Source: Archivesica marissinica
Lineage: Eukaryota; Mollusca; Bivalvia; Venerida; Vesicomyidae
DNA length: 64,000 nt
Assembly: GCA_014843695.1 (NCBI GenBank)
Contig: CM026403.1
Span: forward strand, 3,348,150 to 3,412,149
Reading direction: 5' to 3'
Positions 27,501-42,500 of the stretch are shown here, in pieces. Made by a program: the position numbers and the translations under genes. The first letter of the stretch is position 1, and every line of letters begins with the position of its first letter. A model generated the notes under the pieces. That model saw nothing but the letters and a program-made list of their open reading frames with translations, was not told the origin of the DNA and did not search any database.

Positions 27501-30500
27501 AATATTTTCTCTCCTCCTTTTCATATGGTGTTTTAAGTAATCCATTTTTATTTTGATCTTTTGTTCCAGTTTTACTTTAGCTTCATTCATTCTGTCAAGC
27601 TCACGCTGCATTTGTTTTATCCATTGCTTTTCCTTGGCTTCAGTTGATTTACTTGTCATTTTGACATATATCTTTAGTTTCTCTAATTTTCTTAATACTT
27701 CAGTACTTTGTGTTAGTAAGATAGATTCTTCCTGGAGGATATTGTCAATAATTCTGATGTTTTCCTCGCAATCTTTGTGACTGGTATTTCTGCATTGTTC
27801 ACAACACAAGTCCCTATGTCTTTCACAATAGAACTTTTGTTGATTTTGATGAAGGCAAGGCACATCAGTATTTTGCGGTATCAGACATTGCATTTGGTGT
27901 TGATATGTAGTGTTTATTCGTTGATGGATTGTTGCACATTCTAAGCAGAAATACTGCTTATCGTCGAGACAGAAGAACACTGCTTGGTGCTTAGCTTTTC
28001 CTTTCGGTTGGCAAATATCACAAGTTTGTAATACAGACATGGTTGTTTCAGAATCACTTCATGTACAGGTGATGGTGTTTGTATGATGTTATTCCATCAA
28101 TGCTCGTGAGCATATTTCTTTGCACTGGAAAAAATAAAATTTGGATGTAAATTAATCTATAGTTTGAAGTAAATCAATGTGATAGAGTGTGGCCTCTGTA
28201 GCCGAGCTGTTACGGACGTTGATTTCAAATCTCTCGCCCCCGACGGCTGTAGATTCGAATCCCACTGGGGGTGACAAATTATTTCAAGTGGGAAGCTATC
28301 CAGCTGGCTTGCGGTAGGTCAGTGATTCTACCCAGGTGTCTGTCCGCGTCTGTAATACTGCTCGGTGGGCCACAAAGTGTCCCTCCACCAATAATAACTG
28401 GAGAGTCGGCGTAAGCTGTTGGTGCGACTTTAAACCCCATAAACAAACAAACAACGTGATAGAGACTCGCACATTGGACATGCACACCACACTCGATCAG
28501 AAAACTGAGCATGCATAATGTAGTAATCGTATGATGAGGGGATGACTTCAATGAGAAAAGTGTTATGGGAACTGCATATCTGGAGACCCTCTTGACCTAT
28601 TTATGTTATAAACTTGTATTCAAACAAAATCAGGAACAGTAGGGTGAAAATGTGAGTGTCCCTATGAATGGATTCAGACAGGTCTTAGTTCACCAGTGCA
28701 GGAGGTATTCAAGGTGATCTAGGTTGACCTGTCTGGCATCCATATGTGCGAACCAACATTGGATGTATCCGGGATAGCGGCTAATTGGCATCTGGGATAA
28801 ACGGCTCGTCAACTATGTCAGCATTTATTACCCTCTAGACCTACATCGGTGGCTAGTGTTGGACAAATTAAGTATGATGTATTTGATACTATTTACTGAT
28901 AGCATTTAACCCTTTCAACACCACAGACCTCTAAATATGCTTACATAAAGTGTAGATTCAGATGAGCCGGAGCCGTCTCATCAGGATCTGCACTTTTTAC
29001 CGGTAATATTATAAATTTTTTAGACAAAATTACCCATTTTGATAAATGAACTGGTCCAAATGTAATTTTCTTATTAATTTATTGGTCTAAAAATATAATG
29101 CACCAGATGATGTCAGTTACTTGGTGTTGAATGCACCAGACCATGCCAGTTACTTGGTGTTGAATGCACCAGACCATGCCAGTTACTTGGTGTTGAATGC
29201 ACCAGACCATGCCAGTTACTTGGTGTTGAATGCACCAGACCATGCCAGTTACTTGGTGTTGAATGCACCAGATCATGTCAGTTACTTGGTGTTGAATGCA
29301 CCAGATTATGTCAGTTACTTGGTGTTGAATGCACCAGTCCATGTCAGTTACTTGGTGTTGAATGCACCAGCTCATGTCAGTTACTTGGTGTTGAATACAC
29401 CAGATCATGTCAGTTACTTGGTGTTGAATACACCACAAAACATGTCAGTTACTTGGTGTTGAATGCACCACAGATCATGTCAGTTACTTGGTGTTGAATG
29501 CACCAGATTATGTCAGTTACTTGGTGTTGAATGCACCAGATCATGTCAGTTACTTGGTGTTGAATGCACCAGTCCATGTCAGTTACTTGGTGTTGAATGC
29601 ACCAGTCCATGTCAGTTACTTGGTGTTGAATGCACCAGTCCATGTCAGTTACTTGGTGTTGAATACACCAGTCCATGTCAGTTACTTGGTGTTGAATACA
29701 CCAGTCCATGTCAGTTACTTGGTGTTGAATGCACCAGATCATGCCAGTTACTTGGTGTTGAATGCACCAGATCATGTCAGTTACTTGGTGTTGAATGCAC
29801 CAGTCCATGTCAGTTACTGTCTTGGTGTTGAATGCACCAGATCATGTCAGTTACTTGGTGTTGAATACACCAGATCATGTCAGTTACTTGGTGTTGAATG
29901 CACCACAGATCATGTCAGTTACTTGGTGTTGAATGCACCACAGATCATGTCAGTTACTTGGTGTTGAATGCACCAGATTATGTCAGTTACTTGGTGTTGA
30001 ATGCACCAGATCATGTCAGTTACTTGGTGTTGAATGCACCAGTCCATGTCAGTTACTTGGTGTTGAATGCACCAGTCCATGTCAGTTACTTGGTGTTGAA
30101 TACACCAGTCCATGTCAGTTACTTGGTGTTGAATGCACCAGATCATGTCAGTTACTTGGTGTTGAATGCACCCGTCCATGTCAGTTACTTGGTGTTGAAT
30201 ACACCAGTCCATGTCAGTTACCTGGTGTTGAATGCACCAGATCATGTCAGTTACTTGGTGTTGAATGCACCAGGTCATGTCAGTTACTTGGTGCTGAATG
30301 CACCAGATCATGTCAGTTATGTGGTGTTGAATGCACCAGATCATGTCAGTTACTTGGTGTTGAATGCACCAGATCATGTCAGTTACATGGTGTTGAATGC
30401 ACCAGATCATGTCAGTTACTTGTTGTTGAATGCACCAGATCATGTCAGTTACTTGGTGTTGAATGCACCAGTCCATGTCAGTTACTTGGTGTTGAATGGG

Positions 30501-33500
30501 TTAAAAACTAATGTATTGTTGTGCATATTATCAATCCTCATTCCATGGATGTTAAACTGTCATAAAATCCCACAATTTTCAAACTTTGTCTCAAGCTTCC
30601 TGATTGGCTGTTTGTAACGTCTGGGAATTGTAATTGAATTGTCATACACCAAATGGAAACAAACTGATTTATATCAAATATCAAACAAGATCTAATTTAA
30701 ACAGAATGACAAACAAGCTCTGACTTATACCAAATGACAAACAAGCTCGGACTTATACCAAATGACAAACAAGCTCCGACTTATACTGAATGACAAACAA
30801 ACTCTGACTTATACTGAAAGGCAAACAAGCTCTGACTTATGCCGACTGACAAACAAGCTCCAACTTATACTGAATGACAAACAAGCTCTGACTTCTACTG
30901 AATGACAAACAAACTCTGACTTCTACTGAATGGCAAACAAGCTCCGACTTATACTGAATGACAAACAAACTCTGACTTATACCAAATGACAAACAAGCTC
31001 TGATTTCTACCAAATGACAAACAAGCTCCAACTTATACCAAATGACAGACAAGCTCAGACTTATACTGAATGACAAACAAACTCTGACTTATACTAAATG
31101 ACAAACAAGATCGGACGTATACCAAATGACAAACAAGCTCGGACTTATACTGAATGACAAACAAGCTCGGACTTATACCAAATGACAAACAAGCTTTGAC
31201 TTATACCAAATGACAAACAAGCTCGGACTTATACCAAATGACAAACAAGCTCGGAGTTATACCAAATGACAAATAAGCTCGGACTTATACCAAATGACAA
31301 ACAAGCTCGGACTTATACTGAATGACAAACAAGCTCGGACTTATACCAAATGACAAGCAAGCTCTGACTTATACCAAATGACAAACAAGCTCTGACTTAT
31401 ACCAAATGACAAACAAACTCTGACTTATACCAAATGACAAACAATCTCTGACTTATACCAAATGACAAACAAGCTCTGACTGATACCAAATGACAAACAA
31501 GCTCTGACTTATACCAAATGACAAACAAGCTCTGACTGATACCAAATGACAAACAAGCTCTGACTTATACCAAATGTCAAACAAGCTCTGACTTATACCA
31601 AATGACTAACAAGCTCTGATTTATACCAAATGACAAACAAGCTCTGACTTATACCAAATGACAAACAAACTCTGACTTATACCAAATGACAAACAAGCTC
31701 TGACTGATACCAAATGACAAACAAACTCTGACTTATACCAAATGACAAACAAGCTCTGACTTATACCAAATGACAAACAAACTCTGACTTATACTGAATG
31801 ACAAACAAGCTCGGACTTATACCAAATGACAAACAAGCTCTGACTTATTTACTTATTTATAAACAGAATACATTTTGATGGACTTGTAGGAATATTTAAG
31901 TTTTAGGTTACATTTAACAATAATGGGTATCTATTTGTTATCTATTTTATAATAGTGGAGGAAGGAAGTAGTAAAGTATGGATGTTGAGGATAGATGTTT
32001 ATTTCAGTGTGTAGTCCCAATGAACAAACACATCACAAGTGGACATAGATAGCAACAAGTCATTAGTGATAATGATAGCCTTCAATGTTCATCAGTGGGT
32101 TATAATCCATCATACAATAAAACAAACCAATTTTATCTTTTATGTTGAGTGTTGCCGGATGGTTGAGATCTATGACCTCTAGTCACTTGCCTCTCATTGC
32201 CGTAGGTTCGAATCCCACTTTGAGTGTCAAATTATTTCATGTGAGGAAGTTATCCAGCTGGCTTGCTGTAGGTCGGTGGTTCTACCCAGGTGCCTGTCTG
32301 TGCCTGCAATACTGCTCAGAGGGGGTAACGGCCACCTGGGGTCTTCCATATGACCTAAGCTGTTGGTGCAACTTCAAATCCCAAAAACAAACCGACAAAT
32401 CTTTTATGTTGGGAAATGTATTTATGATAGAAAACATGCTACCAAACGTTAAATGTGTGAGTTCCATTAATGTCGAGGAAAACATGCTACCAAACGTTAA
32501 ATGTGTGAGTTCCATTAATGTCGAGGAAAACATGCTACCAAACGTTAAATGTGTGAGTTCCATTAATGTTGAGGAAAACATGCTACCAAACGTTAAATGT
32601 ATGAGTTCCATTAATGTCGAGGAAAACATGCTACCAAACGTTAAATGTGTGAGTGTGTTCCATTAATGTCGAGGAAAACATGCTACCAAACATTAAATGT
32701 GTGAGTGTGTTCCATTAATGTCGAGGAAAACATGCTACCAAACATTAAATGTGTGAGTGTGTTCCATTAATGTCGAGGAAAACATGCTACCAAACATTAA
32801 ATGTGTGAGTGTGTTCCATTAATGTCGAGGAAAACATGCTACCAAACATTAAATGTGTGAGTGTGTTCCATTAATGTCGAGGAAAACATGCTACCAAACA
32901 TTAAATGTGTGAGTGTGTTCCATTAATGTCGAGGAAAACATGCTACCAAACATTAAATGTGTGAGTGTGTTCCATTAATGTCGAGGAAAACATGCTACCA
33001 AACATTAAATGTGTGAGTGTGTTCCATTAATGTCGAGGAAAACATGCTACCAAACATTAAATGTGTGAGTGTGTTCCATTAATGTCGAGGAAAACATGCT
33101 ACCAAACATTAAATGTGTGAGTGTGTTCCATTAATGTCGAGGAAAACATGCTACCAAACATTAAATGTGTGAGTGTGTTCCATTAATGTCGAGGAAAACA
33201 TGCTACCAAACATTAAATGTGTGAGTGTGTTCCATTAATGTCGAGGAAAACATGCTACCAAACGTTAAATGTGTGAGTGTGTTCCATTAATGTCGAGGAA
33301 AACATGCTACCAAACGTTAAATGTGTGAGTGTGTTCCATTAATGTCGAGGAAAACATGCTACCAAACGTTAAATGTGTGAGTGTGTGTTCCATTAATGTC
33401 GATAGAAAACATGCTACCAAACGTTAAATGTGTTAGTGTGTGTTCCATTAATGTCGATAGAAAACATGCTACCAAACGTTAAATGTGTTAGTGTGTGTTC

Positions 33501-36500
33501 CATTAATGTCGATAGAAAACATGCTACCAAACGTTAAATGTGTGAGTGTGTGTTCCATTAATGTTGAGGAAAACATGCTACCAAACGTTAAATGTGTGAG
33601 TGTGTGTTCCATTAATGTCGATAGAAAACATGCTACCAAACGTTAAATGTGTGAGTGTGTTCCATTAATGTCGATAGAAAACATGCTACCAAACGTTAAA
33701 TGTGTTAGTGTGTGTTCCATTAATGTCGATAGAAAACATGCTACCAAACGTTAAATGTGTGAGTGTGTGTTCCATTAATGTCGAGGAAAACATGCTACCA
33801 AACGTTAAATGTGTGAGTGTGTGTTCCATTAATGTTGAGGAAAACATGCTACCAAACGTTAAATGTGTGAGTGTGTGTTCCATTAATGTCGAGGAAAACA
33901 TGCTACCAAACGTTAAATGTGTGAGTGTGTGTTCCATTAATGTCGAGGAAAACATGCTACCAAACGTTAAATGTGTGAGTGTGTGTTCCATTAATGTCGA
34001 TAGAAAACATGCTACCAAACGTTAAATGTGTGAGTGTGTTCCATTAATGTCGATAGAAAACATGCTACCAAACGTTAAATGTGTTAGTGTGTGTTCCATT
34101 AATGTCGAGGAAAACATGCTACCAAACGTTAAATGTGTGAGTGTGTGTTCCATTAATGTCGAACCCCTTACGGGAACCGAGACATTTTTTCCTGGTCAGG
34201 CTTAGCCGAACTAAGCGCTTAACCAGTACTAAGTAATGTGTGTGAGGTGCCTTGGCTCAATGACACTGCATACGCCATATGTGGCCTGACCGAGTATCGA
34301 ACCTGGGACCATTCGATTCCAAATCCGACGCTCTACCACTGGATCGTGAGCGCCAAATAGTATAATAGCAGTGGAGAAGTAAATGCTTAAAACATTGAAA
34401 ATATTATATGCATTCTAGCGGTGAAAATAACAGTAAAATTTGTCATGGAATTTCATTAGAATCGTGTTATTATGACATTAATAAGAAAAACCCCATTGGT
34501 ATTGTCATCTGCTACAATTAGTTGAATTATGTTCGAAAATCNNNNNNNNNNNNNNNNNNNNNNNNNNNNNNNNNNNNNNNNNNNNNNNNNNNNNNNNNNN
34601 NNNNNNNNNNNNNNNNNNNNNNNNNNNNNNNNNNNNNNNNNNNNNNNNNNNNNNNNNNNNNNNNNNNNNNNNNNNNNNNNNNNNNNNNNNNNNNNNNNNN
34701 NNNNNNNNNNNNNNNNNNNNNNNNNNNNNNNNNNNNNNNNNNNNNNNNNNNNNNNNNNNNNNNNNNNNNNNNNNNNNNNNNNNNNNNNNNNNNNNNNNNN
34801 NNNNNNNNNNNNNNNNNNNNNNNNNNNNNNNNNNNNNNNNNNNNNNNNNNNNNNNNNNNNNNNNNNNNNNNNNNNNNNNNNNNNNNNNNNNNNNNNNNNN
34901 NNNNNNNNNNNNNNNNNNNNNNNNNNNNNNNNNNNNNNNNNNNNNNNNNNNNNNNNNNNNNNNNNNNNNNNNNNNNNNNNNNNNNNNNNNNNNNNNNNNN
35001 NNNNNNNNNNNNNNNNNNNNNNNNNNNNNNNNNNNNNNNNNNNNNNNNNNNNNNNNNNNNNNNNNNNNNNNNNNNNNNNNNNNNNNNNNNNNNNNNNNNN
35101 NNNNNNNNNNNNNNNNNNNNNNNNNNNNNNNNNNNNNNNNNNNNNNNNNNNNNNNNNNNNNNNNNNNNNNNNNNNNNNNNNNNNNNNNNNNNNNNNNNNN
35201 NNNNNNNNNNNNNNNNNNNNNNNNNNNNNNNNNNNNNNNNNNNNNNNNNNNNNNNNNNNNNNNNNNNNNNNNNNNNNNNNNNNNNNNNNNNNNNNNNNNN
35301 NNNNNNNNNNNNNNNNNNNNNNNNNNNNNNNNNNNNNNNNNNNNNNNNNNNNNNNNNNNNNNNNNNNNNNNNNNNNNNNNNNNNNNNNNNNNNNNNNNNN
35401 NNNNNNNNNNNNNNNNNNNNNNNNNNNNNNNNNNNNNNNNNNNNNNNNNNNNNNNNNNNNNNNNNNNNNNNNNNNNNNNNNNNNNNNNNNNNNNNNNNNN
35501 NNNNNNNNNNNNNNNNNNNNNNNNNNNNNNNNNNNNNNNNNTACCCCAACTTCCTTGTCATGTACCCCCAACTTCCTTGTCATGTACCCCAACTTCCATA
35601 TCATGTACCCCAACTTCCTTGTCATGTACCCCAACTTCATTGTCATGTACCCCAACATCCATATTATGTACCCCAACATCCTTGTCATGTACCCCAACTT
35701 CCTTGTCATGTACCCCAACTTCCTTGTCATGTACCCCAACAAGAGTAAGAGTGATCAGGAATTTGAGCAAGATTTAGTTAGATGGTTCCTGTTTGCCTTT
35801 CAGCATCAAACCCTTGTATGTAACTTGGTAAATGAATAACGTGTACCGAAAACCTGGTACATGAATAATGTGTACCGAAAACCTCATACATGAATAATGT
35901 GTACCGAAAACCTGGTACATGAATAATGTGTACCGAAAACCTAGTACATGAATAATGTGTACCGAAAACCTGGTACATGAATAATGTGTACCGAAAACCT
36001 GGTACATGAATAATGTGTACCGAAAACCTAGTACATGAATAATGTGTACCAATACTACTATACACACATCCCATCTGTATACACATCTATTTACCCAGCT
36101 ACTAAACACACATCCCACCTGTATACACATCTATTTACCCAGCTACTAAACACACATCCCACCTGTATACACATCTATTTACCCAGCTACTAAACACACA
36201 TCCCACCTGTATACACCTATTTACCCAGCTACTAAACACACATCCCATCTGTATACACATCTATTTACCCAGCTACTAAACACACATCCCATCTGTATAC
36301 ACATTTATTTACCCAGCTATTAAACACACATCCCACCTGTATACACATCTATTTACCCAGCTACTAAACACACATCCCATCTGTATACACATCTATTTAC
36401 CCAGCTACTAAACACACATCCCATCTGTATACACATCTATTTACCCAGCTACTAAACACACATCCCACCTGTATACACATCTATTTACCCAGCTACTAAA

Positions 36501-39500
36501 CACACATCCCACCTGTATACACATCTATTTACCCAGCTACTAAACACACATCCCATCTGTATACACATCTATTTACCCAGCTACTAAACACACATCCCAC
36601 CTGTATACACATCTATTAACCCAGCTACTAAACACGCATCCCACCTGTATACACATCTATTTACCCAGCTACTAAACACACATCCCACCTGTATACACAT
36701 CTATTTACCCAGCTACTAAACACACATCCCACCTGTATACACATATATTTACCCAGCTACTAAACACACATCCCATCTGTATACACATTTATTTACCCAG
36801 CTATTAAACACACATCCCACCTGTATACACATTTATTTACCCAGCTACTAAATACACATCCCACCTGTATACACATCTATTTACCCAGCTACTAAACACA
36901 CATCCCACCTGTATACACATATATTTACCCAGCTACTAAACACACATCCCATCTGTATACACATTTATTTACCCAGCTATTAAACACACATCCCACCTAT
37001 ATACACATTTATTTACCCAGCTACTAAACACACATCCCACCTGTATACACATCTATTTACCCAGCTACTAAACACACATCCCACCTGTATACACATCTAT
37101 TTACCCAGCTACTAAACACGCATCCCACCTGTATACACATCTATTTACCCAGCTACTAAACACACATCCCACCTGTATACACATCTATTTACCCAGCTAC
37201 TAAACACACATCCCACCTGTATACACATCTATTTACCCAGCTACTAAACACACATCCCACCTGTATACACATCTATTTACCCAGCTACTAAACACACATC
37301 CCACCTGTATACACATCTATTTACCCAGCTACTAAACACACATCCCACCTGTATACACATCTATTTACCCAGCTACTAAACACACATCCCACCTGTATAC
37401 ACATCTATTTACCCAGCTATTAAACACACATCCCACCTATATACACATTTATTTACCCAGCTACTAAACACACATCCCACCTGTATACACATCTATTTAC
37501 CCAGCTACTAAACACACATCCCACCTGTATACACATCTATTTACCCAGCTACTAAACACGCATCCCACCTGTATACACATCTATTTACCCAGCTACTAAA
37601 CACACATCCCACCTGTATACACATCTATTTACCCAGCTACTAAACACACATCCCACCTGTACACATACACATCTATTGAATGGCTCTTGTGTATTTTCAG
37701 ACGTTGTATATTGTAGCAATATGGATAGGATACTTTGGTTTATTGACTTCATTCAGTCCCTCCTATATGTGGGTGCTGATTCTACGGGGCCTTGTTGGTG
37801 GTGGCATGGCTGGCTCCCCACAGTCGTAAGTATACTATGATATATGACTTCATTCAGTCCATCCTATATGTGGGTGCTGATTCTACGGGGCCTTGTTGGT
37901 GGTGGCATGGCTGGCTCCCCACAGTCGTAAGTATACTATGATATATGACTTCATTCAGTCCATCCTATATGTGGGTGCTGATTCTACGGGGCCTTGTTGG
38001 TGGTGGCATGGCTGGCTCCCCACAGTCGTAAGTATACTATGATATACGACTTCATTCAGTCCATCCTATATGTGGGTGCTGATTCTACGGGGCCTTGTTG
38101 GTGGTGGCATGGCTGGCTCCCCACAGTCGTAAGTATACTATGATATACGACTTCATTCAGTCCTTCCTATATGTGGGTGCTGATTCTACGGGGCCTTGTT
38201 GGTGGGGGCATGGCTGGCTCCGTAAGTATACTATGATATACGACTTCATTCAGTCCATCCTATATGTGGGTGCTGATTCTACGGGGCCTTGTTGGTGGTG
38301 GCATGGCTGGCTCCGTAAGTATACTATGATATACGACTTCATTCAGTCCATCCTATATGTGGGTGCTGATTCTACGGGGCCTTGTTGGTGGTGGCATGGC
38401 TGGCTCCGTAAGTATACTATGATATACGACTTCATTCAGTCCATCCTATATGTGGGTGCTGATTCTACGGGGCCTTGTTGGCGGGGGCATGGCTGGCCCC
38501 CACAGTCGTAAGTATACTATGATATACGACTTCATTCAGTCCATCCTATATGTGGGTGCTGATTCTACGGGGCCTTGTTGGTGGTGGCATGGCTGGCTCC
38601 CCACAGTCGTAAGTATACTATGATATACGACTTCATTCAGTCCTTCCTATATGTGGGTGCTGATTCTACGGGGCCTTGTTGTTGGGGGCATGGCTGGCTC
38701 CGTAAGTATACTATGATATACGACTTCATTCAGTCCATCCTATATGTGGGTGCTGATTCTACGGGGCCTTGTTGGTGGGGGCATGGCTGGCTCCATAAGT
38801 ATACTATGATATACGACTTCATTCAGTCCATCCTATATGTGGGTGCTGATTCTACGGGGCCTTGGTGGTGGCATGGCTGGCTCCGTAAGTATACTATGAT
38901 ATACGACTTCATTCAGTCCATCCTATATGTGGGTGCTGATTCTACGGGGCCTTGTTGGTGGGGGCATGGCTGGCTCCGTAAGTATACTATGATATACGAC
39001 TTCATTCAGTCCATCCTATATGTGGGTGCTGATTCTACGGGGCCTTGTTGGTGGTGGCATGGCTGGCTCCCCACATGACATCTCACCTTCAATGTTCTTC
39101 TAACACCCGCCTTACAAGCAACCATAGTCAGCAACATAACAAATAATTAGTTTAAACAATATTTATTTCTTTGAATAAACATAGTCAAATATAAATAATA
39201 TATAAATACATGTAGGATTGATAATAATTGGTTTTTATACCACAATATTGACCACAGACCTTTGTTTTATCGGCCACTGCCTTACCCCTATTTGATATTA
39301 TGCATACATCAACCTGCCATAATGGATTGAATTAGATCACTGTCATATTTTTCATTCATGTAATATTTCCTTGAATTTCAGGTTTGCACTGCTCACAGAG
39401 TATTTACCATCCAAGTATAGAGCTAAGCTTCTCAATATTAGTAGTGTGAGTATTGTGTAGCATATTGAACCATCATTTCAAATCCCAATACCCTACCCCG

Positions 39501-42500
39501 CCGACCCCCATGTCCCTGCCCCCCCCCAATCCCCCTGCCCGTTAAAAAAACCCTGTGTACATGTAACAACTCTGTTCATGTCTCCCTCCCTGCAATGATG
39601 TCCATGTCTCCCTCCATGCAATGATGTTCATGTCTCCCTCCTGTTCATGTCTCCCTCCATGCAATGATGTCCATGTCTCCCTCCATGCAATGATGTCCAT
39701 GTCTCCCTCCATGCAATGATGTGCATGTCTCCCTCCATGCAATGATATCCATGTCTCCCTCCATGCATTGGTGTGCATGTCTCCCTCCCCGCAATGATGT
39801 CCATGTCTCCTTCCATGCAATGATGTTCATGTCTCCCTCCATGCAATGATGTTCATTTCTCCCTCCATGTCATGTCTCCCTCCATGCAATGATGTTCATG
39901 TTTCCCTCCCTGCAATGATGTTCATGTCTCCCTCCATGCAATGATGTTCATGTCTCCCTCCTGTCCATGTCTCCCTCCATGCAATGATGTGCATGTCTCC
40001 CTCCATGCAATAATGTTCATGTTTCCCTCCCTGCAATGATGTTCATGTCTCCCTCCATGCAATGATGTTCATGTCTCCCTCCTGTCCATGTCTCCCTCCA
40101 TGCATTGATGTTCATGTCTCCCTCCATGCATTGATATTCATGTCTCCCTCCCCGCAATGATGTCCATGTCTCCTTCCATGCAATGATGTTCATGTCTCCC
40201 TCCATGCATTGATGTTCATGTCTCTCTCCATGCAATGATGTTCATGTCTCCCTCCCTGCAATGCTGTTCATGTCTCCCTCCATGCAATGATGTTCGTGTC
40301 TCCCTCCATGCAATGCTGTTCATGTCTCCCTACATGCAATGATGTTCCTGTCTCCCTCCATGCCATGTCTCCCTCCCTGCAATGATGTTTGTGTCTCCCT
40401 CCCCGTAGTGATGTTCATGTCTCCCTCCATGCAATGAGTAATAAGATCTTTGATTACTTTGTCTGCATGCCTGTCACATAATTATAATTGTGAGACCAAC
40501 TTTCTCACAAATACTAAGAATGTCTACATTGTGTAGGTCTTGGCCACATTAAAGAATGTTTTACACCTGGTGTGGTGTGGCAGATTTAGGTAACTTTGTA
40601 GTGTCTCCACACATGGTATTCCTGTCTGTGTGTGATCCCAGCAGGTGCAGAAGTGTTGATTCCATTTGGTGGTTCTACATGGGTGCCCATCCGTGCTGGA
40701 AGTACTGCTCAGGGGGCTCAGAGGGGCACACGGTCTTCCTCAACCACCAATAGTTAGATGCTCGCCATATGACCGTAGCTGTGTGTGCGACACCAAAACC
40801 AAACTAACATATATGAGTCTCGTCTACATTGAAATTGTCCTGAAATTTCAGATAAGCTGGGCAAGTGGAACAATGTTTGAGATAGTATTAGCTTCGTTTG
40901 TGATACCAACGCTCGGCTGGAGGTGGCTACTGGTGCTGTCTGCCATTCCATCATTTCTTATAGTCGTATTATTAAAGGTAGGTTATGAAGTATACTACTT
41001 GACAATCCTGTATATATTTGCTCTAGTTATAGCATAGTGGAGTATTTAATGTTGCTAATTGTGTTGGAAATGAATATATTCATTTGTGCAAACAGCATAA
41101 AGTCGGATCAGATGGCTCAGAACGTGCCGTCTGATCAGGCTCTATGCTGTTTGATATTCAGATAGTGGAGCTAAAACACTTGGCTAGTTTATACAAATTT
41201 ATTTTAGCTTGATTGCGAAACAAGTTCTTTCAACTTATATTAATCACTCTCGAGACCTCATTCATGATGGAATCCATCGCCATGAAGGAGAGAGAGGAGG
41301 CAATGTGGAATTTAAATGCCTTGCCTAAGGGCGCAATCGTAATGGCTCCAGCGGGGCTCGAACTCCAAAACACTTGGCTGAATAGCAAGCAACATAAATC
41401 CTGATCTGACATGCACATTCCTTTTCAATTTATTCAGCATTTTAAGTGTTACTGATCACATTCCATCTGCCCTGCCCACTGTTTATCTGTAAAATCGTTG
41501 GCCTGAGCTTACTATTTTACCCAGAATCCTAATTTTGACAACATTACCCAGCATTCTGTGTTTCCCCAGAATCACTCGGAATTATTCTATTTCTTTCAGT
41601 TTTTACCAGAGTCTGCACGTTATCTCGTAGCCTCTGGTCAAAAGGAAGAAGCTATGAAGATTTTACAGAAAGCTGCTAAAATGAACAGAAATAGTCTGCC
41701 AGAAGGAACTGTTGTCAATGTTCATATAGTAAGGATGTCAAATTTAGTCGTGTCATAATGCACCAGCCATTGCGTCACATTTCCAATTTCAGTATACAGT
41801 CAAACCTGTGTCCGTGATCACCTCTCTTAGGCAGCCAACCTGTATTAAGCAGTCAGTTATTAGATTCCCTATTTGTTATTTGAGTATATATTTGACCTCT
41901 ATTAAGCAGCCACCTGTGCTAATCAGCCACTATCTGTGATTCCCTTGGCTGGCTGCTTAAGACTGTACATTGTAACTTTAAATGTTGACCTAGATAATGT
42001 CATTTTAGTTATGTCAAAAACATGTTAGCAACACTTGGCCAAGTCTGGCGTCTATGATCCAGTGGTAGAGCGTTTGATTTGGAATCGCACGGTACCAGGT
42101 ACGATACTCGGTCAGGCCACATATGTAGAGTCTTTAGCACCTCACACACATTGCTTATTACTGGTTAACCGCTTAGGACGGCTATGTCTGCCCAGGAAAA
42201 CATGTCTAGATCCACGCAATGGGTTTGACATTAATGGAACATACATACATAGCTTCTTATCTCTTGATAGATTAAACTGGTATTCGTACACACAAGTCCG
42301 CCTCCGTGGTCGAGTGGTTAAGGTCACTGACTTGCATACCACTGTAACCTATCATCACTAATGGTCACGGGTTTGAGCCCCGCTCAGGCCGTGTCTCATT
42401 TTTATGAAAAGTTGGCAGTTTCTTACGGAGGTTGGTGCACCGCTGTACTGGTTAACCGCTGGAGCCTGCCCAGAAAAGGTGTTGTTAGGTAAACTGCCCG

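Noticed and set aside
29079..30617. Frames with [11 protein letters not shown] or [10 protein letters not shown] repeats
   Set aside because: 33-bp MITE array; both strands are open simultaneously.
34456..35839. Frames of 340-436 codons
   Set aside because: They consist mostly of unknown residues from the 1000-N gap.
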